Positions 1 to 6,059 of a stretch of 9,549 nt of DNA are shown here, piece after piece. The position numbers were made by a program, and so were the translations under genes. The DNA comes from an uncultured Desulfovibrio sp. (GTDB lineage: Bacteria; Desulfobacterota; Desulfovibrionia; Desulfovibrionales; Desulfovibrionaceae). The first letter of the stretch is position 1. Every line of letters starts with the position of its first letter. The notes under the pieces are model-generated. The model had not been told where the DNA came from and did no database searches. It saw only the letters and a list, made by a program, of their open reading frames with translations. The stretch lies in contig CAMBWG010000059.1 of the NCBI GenBank assembly GCA_945871415.1, positions 1 through 9,549 of the forward strand, written 5' to 3'.

Positions 1-70
1 GCTCACTTCTGGCCGGGCGGCGCTGTGCCGCCGCCTCGCGTTTCACCTTTTTCAACATTGAAACGCTCTA
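1..70 (+). repeat. Multi-hairpin repeat, copy A (cut by window edge)
   Basis: This is the right-hand part of the dispersed multi-hairpin element and is cut by the window start. It contains the GGCGGC/GCCGCC hairpin (about 18-34) and the terminal hairpin TTTCACCTTT...TTGAAA, whose right arm has decayed compared with copy F. It ends in AAACGCTCTA at 61-70. Read on the minus strand, the last three bases (70-68) are the TAG stop codon of the neighbouring membrane-anchored protein gene. Orientation here is defined as '+' when the hairpins run 1 to 4 from left to right and the element ends in GCTCTA. Confidence 0.85.
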
Positions 71-1135
71 AGCGTTCACGGCGGCGACAAACTCGTTATA
101 GGCCTGCTGTACGCGGGTGTAGGTCGTATTGAGCTGGCCGCGCAGTATTTCGTCAAATCCGGCCCTCTGGCCGAGAAGAACCACCTGCGGAAATTCCGCC
201 GCGGTGCGAAGAAAGACACGCCAGCGGCGCTCCACTTCGCCGGGAACGGAACAGGGCAGCAGAGCGGCTTCGTTGATCATACCTTCCAGTTCTCTGCGCC
301 AGCGATCCAGAACAAGCGGATCGGGCTTGTCTCCCGCCAGCATGGCGGGCGCAAGGCGCATACGGGCCGTAAGCAGCTTGGCCGCCTGAATCTGCGGACG
401 CAGGGGATGCCCCTGAAGCAGGGTCTGCTCCGCCTTTTCCGCTTCGTTGTTGAGACTGGACAGGACTTTTTCCCGTGCCTTGCCGTACTCTTCGCCGCTG
501 CGCCGGATGGAAAGCGTCAGTCCCTTGCCCTTGACCCCGTCATCCCGGATGGAATCATCCGCCACATAGCGCATCAGGGCCATATAGTCCGCCCGCATGG
601 AATCCATAGCGGCATCCATGCCCGCCAGACCTTCCTTGAAACTCTGAATGCCGGCGGGCGTCCAGAGCTGCTCGGGCGGCGCAAGATCGGAGGAAAGCGT
701 AACGCGCATCGGGCGGTCCGGCGGCACTGGAGCCGTATAGTCCCGCTCATACACATCCGTCAGCTGCAGCATGGCGGCCACATAGGCATCATACGTCCCC
801 TGCATCTTTGAAAAAGCCCGATTGGCATGCAGAAGAACCTCGTTGGCCCGGGCCCGTTCCTGTGCCGACGCCTGCGGCGCGTCGGGACGGATCGTGCGGA
901 TTTCCTCGGGAAGATAACTCGGAGGAGGCGGAGCTTCGACCTCTCCGGGCATGAGCGAACCGTCTTCCGAATAGGCGACGCCACTTCCCGCCGAATCGCC
1001 GCCATCCTTGCCCGCCCAGCGGAAAAAGCTGGAGTCGCCCGTTCCCTGAAGCAGCAGGACAAACAACCCTTCGGCCAGAATAATGGCCAGAATAATCAGC
1101 AGTGTCCGCCGGAAGACTGGAGAAAAGCGAGCCAT
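68..1135 (-). CDS. Membrane-anchored periplasmic protein, DUF3829-like (function unknown)
   Basis: I do not recognise a specific function. The 355-residue product has a short basic N-terminus, one strong hydrophobic segment (about residues 11-29) with no lipobox, a Gly/Asp-rich then Pro-rich linker (about 38-75, including PPPP), and a mainly alpha-helical domain from about 90 to the end. This fits an N-in anchor with a periplasmic helical domain. The helices AFSKMQGTYDAYVAAM (107-122) and the C-terminal YNEFVAAVNA resemble DUF3829-type proteins, but that is only a loose impression. The ATG follows the HAD hydrolase stop by 4 nt, and an AAGGG sits about 8 nt before it, so it is probably the last gene of the operon. 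The TAG stop is supplied by the terminal bases of repeat copy A. Its place downstream of sugar-acid genes hints at an envelope role, but nothing in the protein shows one. Confidence 0.85.
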   Translation of the reverse strand: MARFSPVFRRTLLIILAIILAEGLFVLLLQGTGDSSFFRWAGKDGGDSAGSGVAYSEDGSLMPGEVEAPPPPSYLPEEIRTIRPDAPQASAQERARANEVLLHANRAFSKMQGTYDAYVAAMLQLTDVYERDYTAPVPPDRPMRVTLSSDLAPPEQLWTPAGIQSFKEGLAGMDAAMDSMRADYMALMRYVADDSIRDDGVKGKGLTLSIRRSGEEYGKAREKVLSSLNNEAEKAEQTLLQGHPLRPQIQAAKLLTARMRLAPAMLAGDKPDPLVLDRWRRELEGMINEAALLPCSVPGEVERRWRVFLRTAAEFPQVVLLGQRAGFDEILRGQLNTTYTRVQQAYNEFVAAVNA

Positions 1136-1139
1136 ACAA

Positions 1140-1784
1140 TCAGCCCTTGACGGCCACCCGGGCAGCTATCCAGTCGTTGAGCCCCGTAAGGTCCTCTCCC
1201 CAGGGAATATCTCCCCCCTTCACTTCCGGCCCGACACCGTAAAAAAGCGTCCCCACTGTTTCTGCGGCATGGCGATCCGTAGGCGCATCACCCACCATGA
1301 GACATTCCTCGGGCAGAACGCCCGCAACGGAGACCGCCCGCGCCAGCAACTCGGCCTTGGCCGGCGGCGAACCGAAAATGCCCTGGAAATAACCGGTCAG
1401 GCCGCGCTCCCGCAGCACCAGATCCAATTCTTCCTGCGGAGCTCCCGAACAAACATAGAGAGGGAGCACCCCCTGCCAGCGCCGCAGCACGTCCTCGGCT
1501 CCGGCAATCATGGGGCAGCGGCGCACCTCATCCAGCGCATACTCCGCAAACTTGCGCCCCAGCTCGGCGGATTCTTCCGGCGTAATCTCGCGCCCGAGCA
1601 CTTCCCGGTAGAACCACTCGAATTTTTTGTAGCGGCTCACGCCGCCGTGAACCGTATGATACATGACAAAGCGATCCCGGGCTTCCGCGCCGTAGGGCTC
1701 CGCAATCCGGGCAAAGGCCCGCGTCTTCACAGGGACGCTGTCCAGCAGAACGCCGTCGCAGTCAAAGGCCAGACAGTGCAGCAT
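1140..1784 (-). CDS. HAD-superfamily phosphatase (subfamily I, phosphoglycolate/beta-PGM-like)
   Basis: This is a 214-residue HAD hydrolase, probably a cytosolic phosphatase acting on a small phosphorylated sugar or sugar acid. Motif I is FDCDGVLLDS near the N-terminus, with nucleophile Asp8 and acid/base Asp10. Motif II is YVCSGAP with Ser113. The motif III lysine is probably Lys143, and motif IV is VGDAPTD with Asp165 and Asp169. About 80 residues of helical cap between motifs I and II indicate a C1-type cap, unlike the capless KdsC phosphatase of the Kdo pathway. The frame stays open about 140 nt upstream, but the ATG at 1784 puts motif I at the usual N-terminal position and has a GAGGTG just before it. 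The upstream acyltransferase ends 64 nt earlier, with a terminator-like hairpin between. By analogy with KdsC, dephosphorylation of an aldolase product before CMP activation is possible; the substrate is not readable from sequence. Confidence 0.93.
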   Translation of the reverse strand: MLHCLAFDCDGVLLDSVPVKTRAFARIAEPYGAEARDRFVMYHTVHGGVSRYKKFEWFYREVLGREITPEESAELGRKFAEYALDEVRRCPMIAGAEDVLRRWQGVLPLYVCSGAPQEELDLVLRERGLTGYFQGIFGSPPAKAELLARAVSVAGVLPEECLMVGDAPTDRHAAETVGTLFYGVGPEVKGGDIPWGEDLTGLNDWIAARVAVKG

Positions 1785-1799
1785 GGCAACACACCTCGC

Positions 1800-1832
1800 A
1801 AAAGGCCCCGGGGCCGTTGCGCCTCCGGGGCC
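1800..1832 (-). terminator. Intrinsic-terminator-like hairpin between acyltransferase and HAD genes
   Basis: On the minus strand a perfect 8-bp stem GGCCCCGG/CCGGGGCC with a 13-nt loop is followed by TTTT. It starts 16 nt after the acyltransferase stop and ends 16 nt before the HAD start codon. The U tract is short, so it may be a partial terminator that lowers expression of the two distal genes rather than an operon end. Confidence 0.55.
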
Positions 1833-1848
1833 GGTAAAAGTCAGGAGA

Positions 1849-2454
1849 TCAATCCGCGGCCCTGCCTCGCCGGGAAATGGGACGCGCAGGCACGCCGCCG
1901 ACAACGGTATACGGCGGCACATCACGGGTCACCACGGCCCCGGCGCCGACCACGGCGCCGCGACCAATACGCACATTGGGCGTAATGACGCAGTTTGCGC
2001 CGATCCAGACGTCGTCTTCTATGATGATTTCCCCGTAATCGTGTCCCTGCCGCATGATGGGCCGGGAAACATCGGCAAAACGATGATTGGCAGACCGAAT
2101 CACCGTACCGGGCCCGATGGCCGTCTGCCTGCCGATACGGATCAGACCATGATCCGCGCCCACATGCACATGAGGGGACAGCGCCGCTTCGTCCGCAAGC
2201 TCCAGTTTTCCGTCTTCGGCGGAAAGAAAACAGCCGCGTCCTATACGCACGCCGTTACCGAAACGCATATGGCGGCACCCCAGCAGCGTTATACCCGTGG
2301 CAAAACGAGCGGAACCGCAGGTCGCGAAGCACCAGCGCCAGGCCGCCAGCCGCAGAAGTGTTCCCAGCGGCGTGGGAATCCAGCCCCAGAGGCAGATCCA
2401 AATTTCCTCCAGAGCCGCGGCGCAGCGACGACGCAGGGAAAGACGCCCGCTCAT
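1849..2454 (-). CDS. Left-handed beta-helix (hexapeptide-repeat) O-/N-acyltransferase
   Basis: The 201-residue protein belongs to the WbbJ/maltose-acetyltransferase-like group of hexapeptide acyltransferases, which move an acetyl group from acetyl-CoA to a sugar hydroxyl or amine as trimers in the cytoplasm. An Arg-rich amphipathic N-terminus with a hydrophobic stretch (about 17-45) may touch the membrane. Imperfect hexapeptide turns begin at about residue 64 (FGNGVRIGRG) and continue through IRIGRQTAIGPGTVI (105-119). They are interrupted by the usual loop carrying the likely catalytic His124 (SANHRF), then resume as DVWIGANCVITPNVRIGRG (148-166) and end with PPYTVVGGVPARPI (180-193). The start codon overlaps the stop of the upstream cytidylyltransferase as ATGA (2451-2454), so the two are probably translationally coupled. 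This suggests acylation of the same sugar acid, or of the glycan receiving it. The acceptor is unknown. Confidence 0.92.
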   Translation of the reverse strand: MSGRLSLRRRCAAALEEIWICLWGWIPTPLGTLLRLAAWRWCFATCGSARFATGITLLGCRHMRFGNGVRIGRGCFLSAEDGKLELADEAALSPHVHVGADHGLIRIGRQTAIGPGTVIRSANHRFADVSRPIMRQGHDYGEIIIEDDVWIGANCVITPNVRIGRGAVVGAGAVVTRDVPPYTVVGGVPARPISRRGRAAD

Positions 2455-3227
2455 GCCTGCTTGCTGTAGGTTTTCATGAGGGCGTCGCCCGTCATGAGGC
2501 GCTCCACCCGGGCGAGGTCTTCCGGCGTATCAACGCTGTAGGTGCGCTTATCGGTAGGCACCATGCGCACCTTTTCACCGTATTCAAGAATCCGCATCAT
2601 ATCCACGGACTCGTAGATTTCCAGAGGACTTTCTTCCATCTCATTGAAGCGCAGCAGATAGTCGCGGCGGAAGGGGATAATGCAGACCTGTTTGCGCATG
2701 GGGACCTTGTCGGAACCTTTCTTGCGCGAGGGAATGGGTTCGCGCGAGAAGTACAGAGCATCCATGTTACGGTCCACAACGACCTTAACCTCGTTGGGAT
2801 CTTCAAATTCCTCAATGGTTTCCATCTCGGCCATGAGATTCACGACGTTGATGGAGGGGTCCTTCAGCATGGGTTCCACGGCCGCGTCGATCATGTCGGG
2901 GGTGATCATGGGTTCATCGCCCTGCACCATGACCACGATATCGGCCTTGCGCCCCGTGGCTTCCTCGATCTTCAGCAGAGCCTCGGCGGTACGCGTGGAG
3001 CAGCGAACATGATGATCGCCGGTCATGACGCATTCAAGGCCGGCATCTTCGCAATAGCTTGCAATAATATCGTCGCAGGTGGCCACATAGGTGGCGCTCA
3101 GCAGAGAGCTCTGCCGGGTTCTGAAGGCCACATGCCCCACCATGGGCACCCCGTGAATAAGGGCAAGCGGCTTGCCGGGATAACGGCTGGACCCCATGCG
3201 GGCGGGAATAATGGCAATGATATTCAT
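2451..3227 (-). CDS. KdsB-family cytidylyltransferase, divergent (CMP-Kdo synthetase-like)
   Basis: The 258-residue protein is related along its whole length to KdsB, which transfers CMP from CTP to a 3-deoxy-2-keto sugar acid. Visible family features are the nucleotide loop IPARMGSSRYPGKPLA (7-22), VQGDEPMI (101-108, metal-binding Asp in GDEP), NEVKVVVD followed by ALYFSREPIPS (145-167), PLEIYESVDMMRILEYGEKV (201-220) and SVDTPEDLARVE (231-242). It differs from the housekeeping enzyme in two places. The usual SGT(D/E)R segment is replaced by HHVRCSTRTAEAL (72-84), and the usual GIYGYR segment reads CIIPFRRDYL (182-191). It may therefore accept another ulosonic acid, although automatic annotation would probably call it kdsB. 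An AGGAG lies 7 nt before the ATG. Repeat copy B separates it from the upstream epimerase, and the acyltransferase overlaps its 3' end. Confidence 0.88.
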   Translation of the reverse strand: MNIIAIIPARMGSSRYPGKPLALIHGVPMVGHVAFRTRQSSLLSATYVATCDDIIASYCEDAGLECVMTGDHHVRCSTRTAEALLKIEEATGRKADIVVMVQGDEPMITPDMIDAAVEPMLKDPSINVVNLMAEMETIEEFEDPNEVKVVVDRNMDALYFSREPIPSRKKGSDKVPMRKQVCIIPFRRDYLLRFNEMEESPLEIYESVDMMRILEYGEKVRMVPTDKRTYSVDTPEDLARVERLMTGDALMKTYSKQA

Positions 3228-3319
3228 GAGAATCTCCTGGATACAGGATGTTGTCGTTTACGGGAAATACGGCGATACGACCGGAACATGCCGACAGGCC
3301 CGGAGGATGGAAGAGAAAA

Positions 3320-3370
3320 CGCGCTGTGTCGCCGCCTCGCGTACTGCCTTTTTCAAAGGTGAATGCTCTA
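3320..3370 (+). repeat. Multi-hairpin repeat, copy B (5'-truncated)
   Basis: Only the right end of the element remains: GCGCTGTG..GCCGCCTCGCG, matching copy A, then a decayed fourth hairpin (CCTTTTTCAAAGG) and the terminus GAATGCTCTA. The final bases 3370-3368 are the TAG stop of the epimerase gene. In 3228-3319, between the repeat and the cytidylyltransferase, I see only that gene's ribosome-binding site; the stretch GTCGTTTACGGGAAATACG (about 3253-3271) faintly resembles the second-hairpin region of complete copies. Confidence 0.75.
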
Positions 3371-4282
3371 GTCGTCCGTGGCGACCAGATAGCCGCCTTC
3401 GCTCTGCAATTCGGGATGCTCGGCCTTGTGGGCTTCTTCCATGACGCGCAGAATGCCCTGCCCGAGATCCACGGTCAGCGGCGGCACCAGTTTGCGACCG
3501 ATCTTGGGCATGAAGGAATAGGGGGTGATCTGGTAGTGCCCGCTGTTGGGATCGTTCTGATACTTGATGGTCAGCTCCCTGCCGAGCATCTCGCCGATCA
3601 TCTTGAACAGATCGCCCACACGCATGGGCTGATTGCCGGAAATGATGATGTTCTGATTCTCAAATTCCGGATCAAGCACCATCAGCGTTGCGGTGCTCGC
3701 ATCATCCACGTGCACATATTCCCGCAGCGCCGTGGGAGCGCCGTAATAGGTGATGCTGCCGGTGGTCAGCGCCTCGTGCACAAAGCGGTGAATGGCGTTG
3801 CGCTTGTCCGCCCGCGGCCCGTACAGAGAACCGTAACGCAGGATGGTGTAGGGCAGATGATGCATGGCCTGATAATTCTCGATGTAGATTTCGCAGGCCT
3901 GCTTGCTGCACCGGTAGAAACCGCCGGACTTGCCGTAGACATAGAGCGAACTGGCGAACACATAGCGCTTGACGCCGGCCTGACGGCAGGCTTCCAGCGC
4001 CATGACATTGCCCACCACATTGAGGCGCGCCGTATCCACAGGACGGTTGTTGGCCTCGCCGATATCGGCAATACCGGCATAGTTGAACACCATATCGGCG
4101 CCATCCACGGCGCGGCGTACCGTTTCTTCATCCAGGATGCTGCCCTGCATCATAATCTGATCAGGGCGCAGCCACGGCGAAGGCTGGACATCCACAATGG
4201 TGACCTGATGCCCCGCCTCGGACAGTTTATCGCAGATATGCGATCCCAGAAAACCGGAACCGCCGAAAACCGTGATTTTCAC
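3368..4282 (-). CDS. NAD(P)-dependent epimerase/dehydratase (extended SDR)
   Basis: The 304-residue protein is an extended short-chain dehydrogenase of the nucleotide-sugar epimerase/dehydratase type, cytosolic and NAD(P)-binding. The Rossmann motif is GGSGFLG (7-13), with Asp31 (IVDVQ) at the end of beta-2 favouring NAD. FNYAGIADIG (66-75) follows the usual (A)HxAA position. The catalytic region has FASSLYVYG (109-117) and YRCSK, giving Tyr123 and Lys127 of YxxxK. LRYGSLYGPR (148-157) and REYVHVDDA match conserved family positions in substrate binding. It uses a GTG start preceded by AAGGAGGA at 4287-4294, spaced about 5 nt. It lies between the aldolase and the cytidylyltransferase, with repeat copies C and B in the gaps. 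It could set the stereochemistry of the aldehyde precursor or of the sugar acid. The exact reaction (epimerase, dehydratase or reductase) cannot be told from sequence. Confidence 0.93.
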   Translation of the reverse strand: MKITVFGGSGFLGSHICDKLSEAGHQVTIVDVQPSPWLRPDQIMMQGSILDEETVRRAVDGADMVFNYAGIADIGEANNRPVDTARLNVVGNVMALEACRQAGVKRYVFASSLYVYGKSGGFYRCSKQACEIYIENYQAMHHLPYTILRYGSLYGPRADKRNAIHRFVHEALTTGSITYYGAPTALREYVHVDDASTATLMVLDPEFENQNIIISGNQPMRVGDLFKMIGEMLGRELTIKYQNDPNSGHYQITPYSFMPKIGRKLVPPLTVDLGQGILRVMEEAHKAEHPELQSEGGYLVATDD

Positions 4283-4391
4283 AAAATCCTCCTTTACGGA
4301 CGACAGGGGCGTGTTGACACAAATTTACAACTTATTTCAAACGAATAGAACATACAGGCTACGCATGGCCTTTGAAGGAGGCTTGCCGCAT

Positions 4392-4497
4392 GCTCTTGCC
4401 CTTCTCTGAAAAAGCGCGGTTTTTCCGCTTACTTCGGGCCGGGCGGCGCTTGGGCCGCCGCCTCGCGTTTTCCCTTTTTCAAAGGCGAAGCGCTCTA
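4392..4497 (+). repeat. Multi-hairpin repeat, copy C
   Basis: The element covers the second hairpin (GAAAAAGCGCGGTTTTTC), the third (GGCGGC..GCCGCC at about 4443-4460) and the fourth (CCCTTTTTCAAAGG), ending in GCGCTCTA. The last three bases (4497-4495) are the TAG stop of the aldolase gene on the minus strand. The left end has decayed. A TTATTTCAAAC at 4331-4341 and CATACAGGC at 4351-4359 match the right arm of hairpin 1 and the spacer after it in copy F, so the copy may originally have begun near or before 4331. Together with the epimerase leader it fills the 212-bp gap between the aldolase and epimerase genes. Confidence 0.85.
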
Positions 4498-5277
4498 GCG
4501 CGGACGCTCCGCGCTGCGCCAAAGAAAGACGGAATCAATACCGTAGACAATGAAGCGGCTGCCCGCCGCAATCTGACGTTGCAGCTCCGCCGGGTCCGGC
4601 TGTACGATATGCAGTCCCATAAGCGGCTTGTGCCGCTTGCAGGCGGCATGAATACGCTCCATGGCGGCCTTGAAGTCAGGATGATCAAACTGTGCCGTCA
4701 GCCCCATGGAACCGGAAAGATCGTACGGCCCCACCATGATGGCATCCAGCCGCGGATGCGACAGAATGGCATCCAGATTTTCCACGGCCCGGATATGCTC
4801 GATCTGCGCCACAAGGAAGATCTCGGGGGCGCGCCGCGTCATGTAGGCGTCAAAGTCCTTGCCGAACACATTGGCGCGGCAATAGCCCACACCGCGATTC
4901 TCACGCAAAGGCTCACCGGGGGCGCGGCCGTCGTCATGCCCGGGATAAACGGCCCAGCTGATGGCCTGATCCAGCTGTTCCCGGGTTTCAATCATGGGAA
5001 AAATCAATCCCTGTGCGCCGGCCTCCAGCGCCGCCTTGACCGTCGTTTTGGCCGCCACGGGCAGCCGGGCAAAGGGCGCCGCGCCGCCGCATTCTATGGC
5101 GCGGAAGATATCAGGCAGCCCGGTACGCCCGAACGAGCCATGTTCCATGTCCACGGCAACCCAGTCATAGCCCGCGCGGGCCATCAGCTCCGCCACATCG
5201 GGCGAGGGCAGTTGCAGCCAGGTGCCTACAGTGGCCTTGTCCGCCGCCAGCGCGGCGCGAATATCAGGAATGGTCAT
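4495..5277 (-). CDS. HpcH/HpaI-family aldolase (class II pyruvate aldolase)
   Basis: The 260-residue protein belongs to the HpcH/HpaI family of metal-dependent aldolases, TIM-barrel enzymes that join pyruvate to an aldehyde, or split the resulting 4-hydroxy-2-oxo acid. Key residues are Glu45-His46 in VAVDMEHGSFG (catalytic His), Arg71 in FARLPV, the segment LIFPMIET (91-98), and the metal ligands Glu160 (VAQIEHI) and Asp186 (VGPYDLSGSMGL). The open frame runs 282 nt further upstream, but the ATG at 5277 gives the N-terminus MTIPDIRAALA typical of the family and lies downstream of a good promoter (5327-5355), whereas longer versions would begin in or beyond it. There is no clear Shine-Dalgarno. 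The stop TAG is the end of repeat copy C. As first gene of a run with a CMP-transferase and an epimerase, it more likely makes a 2-keto-3-deoxy sugar acid than degrades an aromatic; that role is inferred. Confidence 0.92.
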   Translation of the reverse strand: MTIPDIRAALAADKATVGTWLQLPSPDVAELMARAGYDWVAVDMEHGSFGRTGLPDIFRAIECGGAAPFARLPVAAKTTVKAALEAGAQGLIFPMIETREQLDQAISWAVYPGHDDGRAPGEPLRENRGVGYCRANVFGKDFDAYMTRRAPEIFLVAQIEHIRAVENLDAILSHPRLDAIMVGPYDLSGSMGLTAQFDHPDFKAAMERIHAACKRHKPLMGLHIVQPDPAELQRQIAAGSRFIVYGIDSVFLWRSAERPR

Positions 5278-5326
5278 AGAGAGGACGGCTTGCCGCCGCG
5301 GGGTTGAAGGTATGCAACATGCCGTC

Positions 5327-5355
5327 ACTATAGCCATTGCCTTCTGGACACGCAA
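5327..5355 (-). promoter_or_regulatory. Predicted sigma70 promoter of the aldolase operon
   Basis: On the minus strand, TTGCGT (5355-5350) and TATAGT (5332-5327, five of six consensus bases) are separated by exactly 17 nt. Transcription would begin near 5320, giving a leader of about 43 nt before the aldolase ATG at 5277. This placement supports that start codon. Confidence 0.6.
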
Positions 5356-5380
5356 CACATGCCGCACACCCTCCGGACAC

Positions 5381-5413
5381 AAAAAAGCCCCGTTCGGAAG
5401 CATCGAACGGGGC
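5381..5413 (-). terminator. Intrinsic terminator (minus strand)
   Basis: Read on the minus strand, a perfect 10-bp stem GCCCCGTTCG/CGAACGGGGC with a 7-nt loop is followed directly by TTTTTT. It lies upstream of the aldolase promoter, so it does not belong to the aldolase transcript. It must end something transcribed leftward from 5414 onward, where no protein gene is evident. Confidence 0.85.
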
Positions 5414-5445
5414 GCAGGGACGAAAGCGGCGGAAGAAAGCCGGAA

Positions 5446-5584
5446 TAGAGCGTTTTCCTTTGAAGGCGCGAGGCGGCGGCCCAAGCGCCGCCTGACCCGA
5501 AGTAAGCGGAAAAACCGCATTTTTCCGCACAATGACAGGTCGTATGGTGTGAAACGCACAGCGTTTCACACTGAAAATGCTCTG
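5446..5584 (-). repeat. Multi-hairpin repeat, copy D (complete, inverted)
   Basis: This complete copy is inverted relative to the others. On the plus strand it begins TAGAGCGTTTTCC and ends GAAAATGCTCTG, showing both termini. Hairpin 1 (5547-5571) is a perfect 11-bp stem, GTGTGAAACGC/GCGTTTCACAC, with a 3-nt loop. Hairpin 2 is GCGGAAAAA/TTTTTCCGC (about 5506-5528) and hairpin 3 is GGCGGC/GCCGCC (about 5472-5492). Hairpin 4 is reduced to CCTT/AAGG. No recognisable plus-strand gene ends at its TAG, unlike copies A, B, C and E. Confidence 0.88.
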
Positions 5585-5650
5585 GACGCGCGGTCGCGGA
5601 CCTCTCTCCGGCATCCGCCCCCAAGACTGCAAGGAGCAAGCATACGCACC

Positions 5651-5700
5651 GGCCGCCGCCCGCAACTACCGTCCATGACGCATGGGTAACAGCGGCGGCC
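5651..5700. other. GC-rich 50-nt imperfect hairpin
   Basis: A perfect 9-bp outer stem GGCCGCCGC (5651-5659)/GCGGCGGCC (5692-5700) encloses a smaller stem, CCAT/ATGG, extended past a bulge by TAC/GTA. There is no U tract on either strand, so it is not an ordinary terminator. It would lie near the 5' end of the proposed minus-strand transcript. Confidence 0.6.
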
Positions 5701-5733
5701 GTCATCTTTGTGCGCACAACCAAACACTCGTTT

Positions 5734-5762
5734 CTTGTAGGGGGCGGCCGGGCAAAAGTCAA
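5734..5762 (-). promoter_or_regulatory. Predicted minus-strand promoter with flanking palindromes
   Basis: On the minus strand, TTGACT (5762-5757, five of six consensus bases) and TACAAG (5739-5734, four of six) are 17 nt apart. A 10-bp palindrome CAAGCGCTTG (5760-5769) overlaps the -35 box. A perfect 12-bp palindrome TTGTGCGCACAA (5708-5719) sits just after the expected start near 5727. The arrangement looks like operator sites on both sides of a promoter. No leftward protein gene is close enough to be its obvious target. Confidence 0.45.
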
Positions 5763-5811
5763 GCGCTTGTGCAAAAAATCACCCGACATTCTTCGACAAA
5801 AATACAGGCTC

Positions 5812-5840
5812 TTTGCTCTGCGCTTCTATTCCATTAAAAT
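5812..5840 (+). promoter_or_regulatory. Possible plus-strand promoter for the FMN dehydrogenase
   Basis: TTTGCT (5812-5817) and TAAAAT (5835-5840) are 17 nt apart in an AT-rich patch (about 5785-5930) that contrasts with the GC-rich surroundings. The -10 is good and the -35 poor (three of six). It would leave a leader of about 210 nt before the gene at 6060. Confidence 0.4.
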
Positions 5841-5847
5841 AAAAACA

Positions 5848-6059
5848 TTTTTTTGGATAAAAATCGGTATTTCACGCCGGAAGCCCCGGACGGCAACGAA
5901 AAGCTGAGAAAAAAAGTACAAATAAATATCCTCAGCCTGTCCGCCTCCCGGAAACGCGGGAAGAAGGAGGATTGACCCTAGCCAAGAGGGCACTGCCTGC
6001 GCTATATGTTGCACGACTACCAATCGTCGGCGCAGCGTCGCCGAGCAAGGAGAATGAGC
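5848..6059 (+). other. Long leader of the FMN dehydrogenase gene
   Basis: No annotated gene lies here. It contains an inverted repeat GCTGAG (5903-5908)/CTCAGC (5931-5936) around an A-rich loop, and a small hairpin TCCCG/CGGGA. A perfect Shine-Dalgarno AAGGAGG (5964-5970) has no good start codon; the nearest, TTG at 5972, is only 1 nt away. GATTG (5970-5974) and CAATC (6021-6025) could close a multi-stem structure containing CCCT/AGGG. A short frame from that TTG would end at 6067, overlapping the dehydrogenase start. I recognise no known riboswitch class. Confidence 0.3.
6047..6052 (+). promoter_or_regulatory. Ribosome-binding site fixing the dehydrogenase start
   Basis: AAGGAG ends 7 nt before the ATG at 6060. 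The in-frame ATGs at 6054 (1 nt away) and 6006 (no site) are less likely starts. Confidence 0.75.

Larger units (their letters stand above)
5381..5727 (-). ncRNA. Candidate orphan noncoding transcript
   Basis: A minus-strand promoter (5734-5762) and an intrinsic terminator (5381-5413) bracket a stretch of about 350 nt. It contains a GC-rich imperfect hairpin (5651-5700) and a complete multi-hairpin repeat copy (5446-5584). Open frames cross it, but none begins with a ribosome-binding site, and their sequences are Arg/Cys-rich with no recognisable domain. A regulatory RNA, or the remains of a deleted gene's transcription unit, fits best. There is no direct evidence of transcription. Confidence 0.35.

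Noticed and set aside
5381..5413. Transcription attenuator of the aldolase gene
   Set aside because: A good promoter lies between this terminator and the aldolase, and no leader peptide or competing antiterminator stem was evident.
4495..5559. Longer aldolase version (354 residues) using an upstream start
   Set aside because: The extra N-terminal 94 codons run through the promoter, the terminator and repeat copy D, and look like translated repeat; the family N-terminus begins at the ATG at 5277.
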